The notes under the pieces were generated by a model that did not search any database, was not told the DNA's origin, and saw nothing but the letters and a program-made list of their open reading frames with translations. Below are positions 41,408 through 49,592 of a stretch of DNA of 64,000 nucleotides, one piece after another (position 1 is the first letter of the stretch; every line of letters starts with the position of its first letter). Where the stretch lies: the NCBI GenBank assembly GCA_963764205.1, contig CAVXRN010000002.1:434001-498000 (forward strand). The letters run 5' to 3'. The stretch comes from Chersky-840 sp963764205 (lineage in GTDB: Bacteria; Actinomycetota; Acidimicrobiia; Acidimicrobiales; UBA8190). Position numbers and translations under genes: made by a program.

Positions 41408-42220
41408 ATGGCACCGGCTGACTACAGCGACTTCGAGCATCTCGTCTTCGACCGCCGACCCGATGGCGTGGTGGTCGTCACCCTGGACCGACCCGAGGTG
41501 CTCAACGCCGCCAACGTCCGCATGCATCGCGAGATGTCCGAGGTCTGGGCCGTCATCGACGCCGACCCCGATGCGCGCGTGTCGGTGGTGACCGGCGCGG
41601 GTCGCGCCTTCAGCGCCGGTGGAGACCTCGACATGATCGCGGCCATGACCGAGGATTACGGCGCCGTGCTCGAGCAGTGGCGCGACGCCAGGACCATCGT
41701 GGAATGCATGCTCAGCGCGGACAAGCCCGTGGTGTCGGCCATCAACGGCGTGGCCGTGGGCGCGGGCCTGGCCGTGGCGCTCATGGCCGACGTCAGCATC
41801 ATGGGGGAGTCGGCCCGGATGTCGGACGGCCACGCCCGCCTGGGCGTGGCGGCCGGCGACCACGCCGCGTTGCTGTGGCCCTTGCTCTGTGGCATGGCCA
41901 AGGCCAAGTACTACCTGCTCACCGCGGACTTCGTCACTGGTCCCGAGGCCGAGCGCATCGGCCTGGTGACGAGGTGCGTCCCCGACGACGAGGTGGTCGT
42001 CGAAGCGCTCGCCATCGCGGCGCGACTCGCCGCGGGGAGCGCCACCGCGGTGCAATGGACCCGACGGGTCATGAACCACTGGCTGCGCCAGGCATTGCCC
42101 GCGTTCGGCGAGTCGGTGGCACTGGAGATGCTCGGGTTCCTCGGGCCCGACGCCCGTGAGGGTCTCGCGGCGATCAGAGAGCGGCGCGAACCCCGTTTCC
42201 CCTCGGCCCCTGCCACCTAG
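41408..42220 (+). CDS. Enoyl-CoA hydratase/isomerase family protein with altered active site
   Basis: A 270-residue crotonase-fold protein. The fold is clear: VVVVTLDRPEVLNAANVRMH, GAGRAFSAGGDLDMIAAMTE (the first oxyanion loop), and VVSAINGVAVGAGLAVALMA (the second). The region that holds the two catalytic glutamates in hydratases (usually as P-E-I-x-L-G-I and P-G-x-G) reads SDGHARLGVAAGDHAALLWP, so the first Glu is His here and the second lies at Gly-Asp-His. The enzyme is thus more likely another crotonase activity than a classical hydratase. ATG at 41408. It is divergent from the ABC ATPase gene and convergent with the L,D-transpeptidase. Substrate unknown. Confidence 0.9.
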   Translation: MAPADYSDFEHLVFDRRPDGVVVVTLDRPEVLNAANVRMHREMSEVWAVIDADPDARVSVVTGAGRAFSAGGDLDMIAAMTEDYGAVLEQWRDARTIVECMLSADKPVVSAINGVAVGAGLAVALMADVSIMGESARMSDGHARLGVAAGDHAALLWPLLCGMAKAKYYLLTADFVTGPEAERIGLVTRCVPDDEVVVEALAIAARLAAGSATAVQWTRRVMNHWLRQALPAFGESVALEMLGFLGPDAREGLAAIRERREPRFPSAPAT

Positions 42221-42233
42221 CCGGCCCGGTGGG

Positions 42234-43379
42234 CTACTCGACGGTGACGAGGGTGCCAATCGGTGTGTAGGGGTACACCACCGCGGCGTTGGCGGGCGGC
42301 ATCTCCACGCACCCGAGGCTCTGCGGGTAGCCGTAGCCGGGTCGGTCGAAGCCGTGCAGGGCGTCCCCGCCGTGGAAGTAGCTGACCCAAGGCACCCCGG
42401 GGTCGGCGTACTTGGTGCCGTCGGGATTGGTGCCCTTCATGGTGGTCGAGACGTAACGGGCGTACACGGGCCAGGTGCCCTGCTCGGTCGGCGCGGCGGC
42501 AATGCCGGTGTTGGCCCGGGTCGAGTACGCGACCTGCCCGTCGCGCCATACCGTGGCGTGCTCGGGGATCGACTCGGACACGTCCACCCAGTCGTAGTGC
42601 CCGTACGTGTCGACCTGGTCCGCTGCCGACGCCTGCAACAGCGCCTCCCACACCTTGGGCCCGGCCAGGCCGTCGGTGGTCATGTGCTCCTGGCTCTCGA
42701 AGGTCATCACCGCGCCCGCGGTGATGGTGTTGGACTCTCCCGGCGACCACAGTGAGGTGAACGAGCCCGGCATGGTGGACCACCGCCACGCGAACGAGCC
42801 CACCTGTGCGGTGGCGGCCTCGTCGGGTGCCACGCTGGCGGGGTCGGCGGGGGTGAAGGTCAAGGGGAGGTACCCGAGCGTGGCCAACAGCTGCTGCACT
42901 CGTAGCATCGTCATGGGCGCCACGGTGAACTGTGTGGTGAGCGGGTCGGCCAGTCGTTGCCCGTCGCTGCCCTCGATGCCGTCGGACCCGCCGGGGATCG
43001 ACAATGACACGGTGGCACCGGGCGGCAGGGGAGCGGTGGCGTCGAAGGCCAGGACCGTGGGAGCCGTCTGCACCCACGAGCCGGGGACAGCCGGGCTGAG
43101 TGTCGGCAGTGGGCTGTCGGGCGACAACGGCACCGTGAACTGCACGCTCACTCCGCTGTCCGACGCCACGTCGGTGGCGCTCGGTGCGGGCTGGCTGGCG
43201 ACCACTGAGAGACGGCCGGGCGACGCCGTGGGCGTTGCTGCGGCCGGAGACGGGTTCACCCGGTTCAACACCAGGGCGGTCGAAGCGGCGGCGAGCGCGC
43301 ACAGCGCGAATACCACCGCGGCGATCAACCAATGATGCCGGGCGTCGCTGTGTCGACGTCGGTGTGCGGCTTCCGGCAT
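42234..43379 (-). CDS. L,D-transpeptidase (YkuD) with N-terminal Ig-like domain
   Basis: A 381-residue cell-envelope enzyme that would form 3-3 peptidoglycan cross-links. Residues 17-39 are a membrane anchor (LIAAVVFALCALAAASTALV) after a basic cytoplasmic tail. A Ser/Pro/Thr linker is followed by an Ig-like domain of the Big_5 type (about 60-150, VASDSGVSVQFTVPLSPDSP). A middle region follows, with a peptidoglycan-binding-like motif VQQLLATLGYLPL. The YkuD domain (about 245-381) has YFHGGDALHGF and SLGCVEMPPANA, giving the catalytic Cys357 and upstream His; the usual Arg after the Cys motif (GCIR/GCVR) is Glu here. ATG at 43379. It follows glnD on the same strand at 89 bp. Confidence 0.92.
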   Translation of the reverse strand: MPEAAHRRRHSDARHHWLIAAVVFALCALAAASTALVLNRVNPSPAAATPTASPGRLSVVASQPAPSATDVASDSGVSVQFTVPLSPDSPLPTLSPAVPGSWVQTAPTVLAFDATAPLPPGATVSLSIPGGSDGIEGSDGQRLADPLTTQFTVAPMTMLRVQQLLATLGYLPLTFTPADPASVAPDEAATAQVGSFAWRWSTMPGSFTSLWSPGESNTITAGAVMTFESQEHMTTDGLAGPKVWEALLQASAADQVDTYGHYDWVDVSESIPEHATVWRDGQVAYSTRANTGIAAAPTEQGTWPVYARYVSTTMKGTNPDGTKYADPGVPWVSYFHGGDALHGFDRPGYGYPQSLGCVEMPPANAAVVYPYTPIGTLVTVE

Positions 43380-43468
43380 GGCATGCGGCTCCAGGGAGAT
43401 TGTACCCAGTGGGCGTGGGGTCCAGCGCGCCGGACCCGGACATTTTACGCTGATTTGCCGCAGTTTTT

Positions 43469-45913
43469 TCAGGATCCCCCGGTGGCGTGCATGGGGGAAG
43501 CGTCGATGGCGTCGATGACGCGCTCTCGTATCCGTTGCATATGGTCGGGGTCGGTCACCTTGCCGCCGGTGGTTGCGTCGCGCACGTAGAAGGCGTCGAG
43601 GACCTCGTGGCCCAAGGTGGACACCCGCGCCGCGACCACGTCGAGGTCCAGGGCGAAGAGCGCCTTGGTGATCCGATGCAGCAGCCCGATGTCGTCCTCG
43701 GCCCGCACGTCGAGGACCGTCGAGCCCGACGATGCCTCGTTGTCGAGGTCGACGCGGACCTCGACCGGACGAGAGGAGACCGGCCGGTGGCCCGTGGCGT
43801 AGGCACGGGCCTGCTCGGCCAGTCGCTCTTCCAGAGGGAAGGTCCCGCGCAGTACCGCATCGAGCTGGTCGGCGACATGCTGGAAGTCGGGCCACCGTCC
43901 CCGGGACGGGTCCACGACGAAGGCTTCGACGGCGAAGCCGTCTTCGCTCGCGATGTCGGCGGAGCGAACGTCGAGGCCACGTAGAGCGAACACGCCGGTC
44001 ACGACCGACAGCAGGCCTGGTCGGTCGCGGGTGACCAAGGTGACGTTGGGTGCCTCGGCGGCCATGACCGAGCGGCCCAGGCGTTGTACCTGACCCATGA
44101 AGCCGCGGTGCCGGTCGGTCACGAGCGGCGTGGGTCGACTGAGCTCGCCGTTGGCGAGATAGGCGGCCACGCGACGCACGAGGTCGGCGACCAACCCCGC
44201 CTTCCACTGCCCCCAGGCGGCCGAGCCCGTGGCCAGACTGTCGGCTTCGGTCAGGGCGGCGAGCAATTCCAATTGCGTGCGGTCGTGCACGGCGCGGGCC
44301 ACGGCTTCAATGGTGGCGGGGTCGTCGAGGTCGCGCCGGGTGGCTGCGTCGGCGAGCAGGAGGTGATTGCGGACCAGTCCGACCAGCATCGCCACGTCGT
44401 CGGGCGCGAAGCCCATCCGCCGCCCCATGGTGCCGACGATCGTCACGCCGACGTCGGTGTGGTCGCCGGGAAAGCCCTTCCCGATGTCATGGAGCAGTGC
44501 CCCGACGAGCAGGAGGTCCGGTCGCTGCACGCCGGGGGCCAGACGCGCCGCCTGGGTGGCCGCCTCGAGCAGGTGCCGGTCGACGGTGAAGCGGTGATAG
44601 GCGTTGCGCTGGGGCCGGTTGCGAACCGCCGCCCATTCCGGGATCAGCCGGACCAAGAGGCCCCGCTGGTCCAGGGCTTCGAGTGCGGGGATGGCGGGCG
44701 AGCCCGTGGCGAGGACGCGGACCAGCGCCTCGCGGATCGGGGCGGGCCAGGGGTCGGGCACCGTGAACGCGGCGGCCGCCATGGTGTCGAGCGCGCTCCG
44801 ACTGATGGGCAGCCCGTGTTCGGCCGCCACCGCCGCCACGCGTAACGCCAGGCCCGGTTCGCCCGAGGGGTCGGCCTCCGCCTCGATGACGATCTCGCCG
44901 TCTGCGGTGCTTCCGACCCGTCGCAGCGCGATGCCGGCCTCGAGGGGTACGACGGTGGTCGTGGCGCCCTCGTCGGGTCCCTGGGCGCGACGACCCGAGG
45001 ACCACCGTCGGCGCGGGCGGAGCGGCGGCCAGGTCGAGCGCCGGCGCCAGGTGTCGTCGCTGACCCAGGCGATGGTCCTGCCCGCTTCCGCGATCGCCGC
45101 CATCAGCGCGTCGGCGTCGGCGTAACCGAGTGCGCTGGCCACCTGGTCCTGTTCCTGGAGCAGGAGGCGGTCCGTGGCGCGGTCGGTAGCCCGGTGGAGC
45201 TCGACACGTGCGGCTGTCAGGGCGGCGCGCGGTGCCGACAACGATGTCAGGTCGACCTGCTCGGCCAGATCGGGCAGCGCAAGAGCGGCGGACCGGACCG
45301 CGTGGAAGTCGCGCAGCCCACCGTGGGCTTCTTTGAGGTCGGGCTCGAGGAGGAAGGCGACGTCGCCGTGCGCACGATGACGCTCTTCGACCTGTGCCGC
45401 GAGCACGGGGAGCCATTGGCCGGCCCGATCCCGCCACAGCGTCTGGGCCTGCGCGAGCATGGGCTCGGCCACCGAGGCGTCGCCGGCCACCACCCGGCCG
45501 TCGAGCAGGCCGAGCTGGGCGCGCAGATCTCCCCGCGCCACCTCGAGGACCTCGGAGGGGCGCCGTACGGAGTGGTCCAGGCGGATGCCTTCGTCCCAGA
45601 CCGGATACCACACGGCGTCAGCGACGCGTTTGATGTCCCGGCGTCCACCGTGCACGAGCACCACGTCGAGATCGCTGTAGGGGCACAGCTCGCCCCGGCC
45701 GTACCCGCCCACGGCGACGAGAACAACGCCTTGTGGCTTGCCGTCGGTGGCCTGTGCCAGCAGGTCGGACAACCACTGGTCCGCTGCGGCGGAGAACGCG
45801 GCGCAGAACGCGTCACCCTGGAGGTCCGACCGCGCCATCAGTTCCTGGCGTAGGGCACGGAAAGACACGGGCGACGGTAGCACCTGGAGGCTGATCTTCC
45901 GGCGCTTTTCCAC
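43469..45913 (-). CDS. glnD: [Protein-PII] uridylyltransferase
   Basis: An 814-residue bifunctional nitrogen sensor that uridylylates or deuridylylates PII in response to glutamine. The nucleotidyltransferase site is VGGYGRGELCPYSDLDVVLV (about residues 68-87) with the G-(Y/S)-G-R-x-E and D-x-D pattern. A GlnD linker domain follows. The HD domain near residue 475 has LLHDIGKGFPGDHTDVG (metal-binding HD). Two C-terminal ACT domains (about 640-715 and 735-805) include VTLVTRDRPGLLSVVTGVFA and AEDDIGLLHRITKALFALDL, sites of glutamine sensing. ATG at 45913 is used. No glnK, glnB or amtB gene is next to it, unlike in many actinobacteria. Confidence 0.95.
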   Translation of the reverse strand: MEKRRKISLQVLPSPVSFRALRQELMARSDLQGDAFCAAFSAAADQWLSDLLAQATDGKPQGVVLVAVGGYGRGELCPYSDLDVVLVHGGRRDIKRVADAVWYPVWDEGIRLDHSVRRPSEVLEVARGDLRAQLGLLDGRVVAGDASVAEPMLAQAQTLWRDRAGQWLPVLAAQVEERHRAHGDVAFLLEPDLKEAHGGLRDFHAVRSAALALPDLAEQVDLTSLSAPRAALTAARVELHRATDRATDRLLLQEQDQVASALGYADADALMAAIAEAGRTIAWVSDDTWRRRSTWPPLRPRRRWSSGRRAQGPDEGATTTVVPLEAGIALRRVGSTADGEIVIEAEADPSGEPGLALRVAAVAAEHGLPISRSALDTMAAAAFTVPDPWPAPIREALVRVLATGSPAIPALEALDQRGLLVRLIPEWAAVRNRPQRNAYHRFTVDRHLLEAATQAARLAPGVQRPDLLLVGALLHDIGKGFPGDHTDVGVTIVGTMGRRMGFAPDDVAMLVGLVRNHLLLADAATRRDLDDPATIEAVARAVHDRTQLELLAALTEADSLATGSAAWGQWKAGLVADLVRRVAAYLANGELSRPTPLVTDRHRGFMGQVQRLGRSVMAAEAPNVTLVTRDRPGLLSVVTGVFALRGLDVRSADIASEDGFAVEAFVVDPSRGRWPDFQHVADQLDAVLRGTFPLEERLAEQARAYATGHRPVSSRPVEVRVDLDNEASSGSTVLDVRAEDDIGLLHRITKALFALDLDVVAARVSTLGHEVLDAFYVRDATTGGKVTDPDHMQRIRERVIDAIDASPMHATGGS

Positions 45914-46004
45914 CCCGACCGGGTCGTGCCGCCACCGCGAACACCCGGGACCGGCGTAGCGTGGTGGGGGGAGCGACGGGGAATCCGGGCCGATGGAGGA
46001 TCAG

Positions 46005-46214
46005 ATGAGCAAGAGCGATACCAAGGGATCGGGGTTGAGCCTGCTCGACACCACGCTGGTGGTGGCGGCGGTGGTCGTGGGGATCTTCGTCGTGTTGTGG
46101 CTCGCCCACGCCGTGCTCGGTCTGGCGCTCTTCCTCTTCAAGATCGCCATCCTGGTCGTAGTCGTGGCCGTGATCGTCCGGGTCGTCCACCTCTTCACGC
46201 GCCGCGGGGACTGA
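46005..46214 (+). CDS. Small two-helix membrane protein
   Basis: A 69-residue protein. After a short polar N-terminus (MSKSDTKGSGLSLLD) two hydrophobic stretches run almost continuously from about residue 18 to 60 (TTLVVAAVVVGIFVVLWLAH then LFLFKIAILVVVVAVIVRVV). It ends in basic LFTRRGD. ATG at 46005 is preferred over 45993 because GGAGG (45995-45999) is spaced correctly. Divergent from glnD by about 90 bp and convergent with the glycosyltransferase. Similar tiny proteins of unknown role are common in actinobacteria; I do not recognise a specific one. Confidence 0.78.
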   Translation: MSKSDTKGSGLSLLDTTLVVAAVVVGIFVVLWLAHAVLGLALFLFKIAILVVVVAVIVRVVHLFTRRGD

Positions 46215-46256
46215 AGGGTCCGGACGCGCCCGTCGGTCAGTGGACCGACGCGGGAC

Positions 46257-47285
46257 TCAGCGTCGTAGGAGCTCCCGGTAGAGCTCGATGTGGTCGGCCA
46301 CCATGCGTTCGGTCGAGAAGTACCCCTCCACCGAGGCGCGGCAGTCGGCCCGCGAGAGCTGGTCCACCCGGCCCAGGGCGTCGGCCATGGCGGTCTCGTC
46401 CTCGCACAGGAACCCGGTCTTGCCATCCTCCACGACCTCGGGCACAGCCCCCTCCGGGAAGGCCAGCACCGGCGTCCCGCACGCCATCGACTCGAGCATG
46501 ACCATTCCGAACGGCTCGTTCCACCGGATCGGGAAGAGCAGGGCGCGCGCCTGGGAGAGCAGCTGGAGCTTCTGTTCGTGGGGGACTTCGCCGAGGTACA
46601 CCGCGTCGGGCCCGAGCAGGGGCGCGACCTGCTCGTCGAAGTACGAGCGTTCCCACTGCTCCCGCATCTTGGCGGCGAGGAGCACCCGCATACCCGCCTT
46701 GCGCGCCGCCTCGATGGCGCGGTGGGCGCCTTTGTCCGGAGCCATCCGCCCGAGGAAGAGGCAGAACTCACCGTGCTCGTCGCCCGCACCCTCCCCAAAG
46801 GGGAAGGCCGCCGCGTCGAGCCCGTGATGGATGACCCGGGCGATGGGGATGTCGGGCGCGGCTCGGTGTTGGGCGTGTGAGATGCAGACGATGGGGACAC
46901 GAGGGGCGAGGACCCGGTAGAGGTCGGTGAGCTCCTGGTTGAAGGGGCCGTGGATGGTGGTCACCACCGGCAGGTCGCGGAAACGCTCGGCGTAGAAGGG
47001 GCCCATCACCGTGTGGTCGTGCACCACGTCGAACTCCGAGACCGCTTCGTAGGCGTGGACCACGTGTCGGAGCTCCGGCACGGCCATGCCGATGCGCATC
47101 CCTTCGGCGTGCTCGAGCGCCCACGCCCGGGGGACGGGACAGGTTGAGTCTCCGGTGGTGAAGAGGATGACCTCCTCGCCCGCCGCCTGCAGGCCGCGGG
47201 CCATCTGGTCGACCACGAGCTCGATCCCCCCGTACAAAGGGGGAGGGATCGGCGTCCATGGAGGGGCGATGAGCGCGATCCGCAT
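46257..47285 (-). CDS. GT4 family glycosyltransferase
   Basis: A 342-residue GT-B retaining glycosyltransferase of family 4, a capsular or glycolipid mannosyl/glucosyltransferase type. N-terminal Rossmann motif: IALIAPPWTPIPPPLYGGIE with the P-P-x-x-G-G-x-E signature, then FDVVHDHTVMGPFYAERF. Nucleotide-sugar domain: FCLFLGRMAPDKGAHRAIEA, then LLFPIRWNEPFGMVMLESMA, which carries the E-x7-E catalytic motif, and CGTPVLAFPEGAVPEVVEDG. ATG at 47285 is favoured because the frame upstream is unlike the family. It is a single gene, divergent from tRNA-Cys. The acceptor is unknown. Confidence 0.93.
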   Translation of the reverse strand: MRIALIAPPWTPIPPPLYGGIELVVDQMARGLQAAGEEVILFTTGDSTCPVPRAWALEHAEGMRIGMAVPELRHVVHAYEAVSEFDVVHDHTVMGPFYAERFRDLPVVTTIHGPFNQELTDLYRVLAPRVPIVCISHAQHRAAPDIPIARVIHHGLDAAAFPFGEGAGDEHGEFCLFLGRMAPDKGAHRAIEAARKAGMRVLLAAKMREQWERSYFDEQVAPLLGPDAVYLGEVPHEQKLQLLSQARALLFPIRWNEPFGMVMLESMACGTPVLAFPEGAVPEVVEDGKTGFLCEDETAMADALGRVDQLSRADCRASVEGYFSTERMVADHIELYRELLRR

Positions 47286-47425
47286 GGACCGATTCAAGCA
47301 CTTCGCCACGACCATTCGACGCACCCGACGCCTCGGGCCCGGGTCGAGGACCAGGAGGACGGCGTCGGCGGTACGCGGCGGCTCCGGGGGGCTCGGTACC
47401 AACCGGTAGGCTCGCGGCCCGGCGC

Positions 47426-47497
47426 GGCGGCGTGGCCGAGTGGTTTAGGCAGGGGCCTGCAAAGCCCCGTACGGCGGTTCGATTCCGCCCGCCGCCT
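47426..47497 (+). tRNA. tRNA-Cys (GCA)
   Basis: Cloverleaf folds by eye. The acceptor stem GGCGGCG pairs with CGCCGCC. The anticodon stem GGGGC/GCCCC encloses loop CTGCAAA, giving anticodon GCA at 47459-47461. The T arm is GGCGG-TTCGATT-CCGCC. The discriminator is U, and CCA is not encoded (TCGG follows). Confidence 0.95.
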
Positions 47498-47545
47498 CGG
47501 GTGGCCGGTGCATGTGGATCGGCGCCAATAGGACAAGGAGACGTG

Positions 47546-47944
47546 ATGGCAACAGTGGGCGACCGGGTCCAAGTCCCGACGAAGCGGGTGGGCCAGACCC
47601 CTCGTGAAGGGGTGGTCACCGGTGTCAGTGGTGCCCTGTTGCGCATCACCTGGTCCACGGGGGAGGAGTCGACGATCTTCCCGTCGATGGGGTCGCTCGT
47701 CGTCGTCGGGCGGGTACCGGCCCGCCCCAAGAAGGCGGCCGCCGCCGGTCCGACCTCGAAGAAGTCCGTGAAGAAGACCGTGAAAAAAACGGTCTCGGCC
47801 CCGAAGGCGGCGAAGCGGTCTTCCAAGAAGGCCGCCCCGCCGGTGCCGAAGAAGACGGCCAAGGGTCCGGCCAAGGCCAAGGGGGCCGGGCCGAAGAGGC
47901 CGTCGTCGAAGGGCGAAGGACGAGCCGGGAAGCGACGGAAGTAG
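47546..47944 (+). CDS. DUF1918 protein with histone-H1-like basic tail
   Basis: A 132-residue protein. The first ~60 residues match the DUF1918 SH3-like beta barrel: GDRVQVPTKRVGQTPREGVV and LLRITWSTGEESTIFPSMGS, keeping the Gly-Asp-x-V, G-x-x-x-R-x-G-x-V and final F-P-S pattern of the family. Residues about 66-132 are instead a Lys/Ala/Pro/Ser-rich tail (KKSVKKTVKKTVSAPKAAKR, KKTAKGPAKAKG) like the tails of histone H1 and of mycobacterial HupB. It would be strongly basic and unstructured, so nucleic-acid binding is likely. ATG at 47546 has AAGGAG 6 bases upstream. It lies 48 bp after tRNA-Cys. A new nucleoid-associated protein type is possible but unproven. Confidence 0.88.
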   Translation: MATVGDRVQVPTKRVGQTPREGVVTGVSGALLRITWSTGEESTIFPSMGSLVVVGRVPARPKKAAAAGPTSKKSVKKTVKKTVSAPKAAKRSSKKAAPPVPKKTAKGPAKAKGAGPKRPSSKGEGRAGKRRK

Positions 47945-47976
47945 CGTCGACGCCGACATGGGTATCCGGGGGTGGG

Positions 47977-48846
47977 TCAGGCCTCGCGCGTCGCGGCGTA
48001 GTCCCACACGAGAGCAGCGTCCTGCTCGGTGTCGAGCAGCAGCTTGCCGGGGTGTTGCTTGTCGATGTGACCGATGAGGCCGTTGTAGATCGAATAGCCG
48101 CACAACTCCTGCAGGCGCCGGGGGAACTGTCGCACCATCTCGAGCGGGATGCCGAGTTGTTGATTCTCTTGTTGCCGGACGTACCCGGCGCAGTAATTCA
48201 TGGCGATCCCGACCCGTCGTCGGTCGGTGGTGTTGGCGCCTCCACCGTGCCAGAGGCTGCCCACCCAGACGAGGACGCCTCCTCGCCCCATCTCGGCCGC
48301 GATGGAGTCGTAGTGCTCGAGCAGGTTGGGGGAGTGGTCCGCCTCGTGCGTGCCCGGGCACAGGCGGGTGGCCCCGTTCTCCTCGGTGAAGTCCGTGATG
48401 GCCCACATGGTGTTGCAGATGAGAGGAGGATGGGGTTTGGGCAACGGGATGAGCTGATCGTCGGAGTGAATGGGTTGGGCCCGTTCGTCGGACCCGATGG
48501 CGATCGAAGACAACGAGGAGATGAGCAGGCCCGGATCGAGGACCTGCTCCACGATGGGGAGCACGTTGGGGTGGACCGGGATGCGCTGGTAGAGCGGTCC
48601 ATGGACGAGGAGGTTGTAGATCCTCGTCGTCCTCCTGCCTTCGAAGAGATTGTCGGCCGGAACGATGTCGAGATCACGTTCGAGGCGCCCGAGATCGTCG
48701 GCGATGGCCTCGACCAGGTCGAGGTCGATGGCGTGTTCGACCACCGTCCAGCCGTCGGTCCGCACCCTGTGGGCGTGCGCGGCGATGGTGGCGTCATCCA
48801 GCGTGCGACGATCATCGGCGACCCGATCGGTTGGAGTCGTGCCCAT
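47977..48846 (-). CDS. PhyH-type Fe(II)/2-oxoglutarate dioxygenase
   Basis: A 289-residue phytanoyl-CoA-dioxygenase-family oxygenase. The facial triad appears in QPIHSDDQLIPLP (His-x-Asp) and GSLWHGGGANTTDRRRVGIA (distal His), with the downstream Arg of the RxxGI motif binding 2-oxoglutarate. Other family features: DGWTVVEHAIDLDLVEAIAD and TRLCPGTHEADHSPN. ATG at 48846 is preceded by GAAGGGAG. Members hydroxylate or halogenate diverse small molecules; the substrate here is not evident. Its neighbours are a DUF1918 gene (convergent) and tRNA-Val, so no pathway is suggested. Confidence 0.9.
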   Translation of the reverse strand: MGTTPTDRVADDRRTLDDATIAAHAHRVRTDGWTVVEHAIDLDLVEAIADDLGRLERDLDIVPADNLFEGRRTTRIYNLLVHGPLYQRIPVHPNVLPIVEQVLDPGLLISSLSSIAIGSDERAQPIHSDDQLIPLPKPHPPLICNTMWAITDFTEENGATRLCPGTHEADHSPNLLEHYDSIAAEMGRGGVLVWVGSLWHGGGANTTDRRRVGIAMNYCAGYVRQQENQQLGIPLEMVRQFPRRLQELCGYSIYNGLIGHIDKQHPGKLLLDTEQDAALVWDYAATREA

Positions 48847-48959
48847 TGTCTCCCTTCGTCATGTGTCGCAGCGGACGCGTCCAATGGTGTCACGAACCGA
48901 GACGATCTGCTCCTCGAGGGGGCTGCTTGCACCAACGACGGTGGTAGGGTTCCGCTCAC

Positions 48960-49032
48960 GGGCCGTTGGCGCAGTTGGTAGCGCACTTGCATGACGCGCA
49001 AGGGGTCAGAGGTTCGAGTCCTCTACGGCCCA
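48960..49032 (+). tRNA. tRNA-Val (GAC)
   Basis: The acceptor stem GGGCCGT pairs with ACGGCCC. The D arm is GCGC-AGTTGGTA-GCGC. The anticodon stem CTTGC/GCAAG has loop ATGACGC, giving anticodon GAC. The T arm is AGAGG-TTCGAGT-CCTCT. The discriminator is A and CCA is not encoded (CCC follows). Confidence 0.93.
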
Positions 49033-49065
49033 CCCGTGTGAGCAGGCGCGAGACCAGGGATGCGA

Positions 49066-49510
49066 TCAGCCGAGGCCCACTCGTTGGCCGATCTGCCCTG
49101 CTTCGATCTTGTTCGATGCGTCGAGCTTCCTCAGCAGATTGGAGACGTGGACATTTCACCGTCTTCTTGCGTATGCACAGATCCTCGGCGATCTGTCGAT
49201 CACGTTCTCCTGTGGCCAGCAACCCCAGGACCTCGAACTCTCGCGCGGTCAAGCCCAGGTCGCTCGCCACCGAAGACGACGAGGACTGGGGCGCGCTGGT
49301 GTCGAGGTCGATGCGGGCGCGCTTCGCCAGCCGTTCAATCTTGGTCGGAGCACGACAGCGCCGAGATCGTCGGCGGTGCGCCACGCTCGATCGAGACTCC
49401 TCGTTGCACGGCTCCGTTCGCGTCGGGCCGTGAGCAGTGCTCCTGCCTCGCGCCAACGGTACGCCGAGGTCGGATCGGGTGAGGTTCTGAGGACCGTGTT
49501 CGGATCACCA
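49066..49510 (-). pseudogene. LuxR-type regulator remnant with two frameshifts
   Basis: Three minus-strand frames together reconstruct the C-terminal ~150 residues of a LuxR-family regulator. Frame one gives SAYRWREAGALLTARRERSR and AWRTADDLGA (the pre-HTH helices). Frame two gives KIERLAKRARIDL and LGLTAREFEVLGLLATGERD then RQIAEDLCIRKKTVK. Frame three completes the HTH as VHVSNLLRKLDASNKIEAGQ up to a stop at 49066-49068. The second join needs removal of one base at 49153; the first needs one added base near 49341. The N-terminal ATPase or receiver part is absent. It is a dead gene between tRNA-Val and the RCC1 gene. The edges are approximate. Confidence 0.85.
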
Positions 49511-49592
49511 TGACGACGCATGATGCTCGGCCAGCTTGGTTCCTCAATATTGACGATGTTCACCTGTATCGATCGCGCCTACGAAAGAGGTG

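Noticed and set aside
48966..49433. Plus-strand open frame starting inside tRNA-Val
   Set aside because: Begins within the tRNA and runs antisense to the LuxR remnant; no family match.
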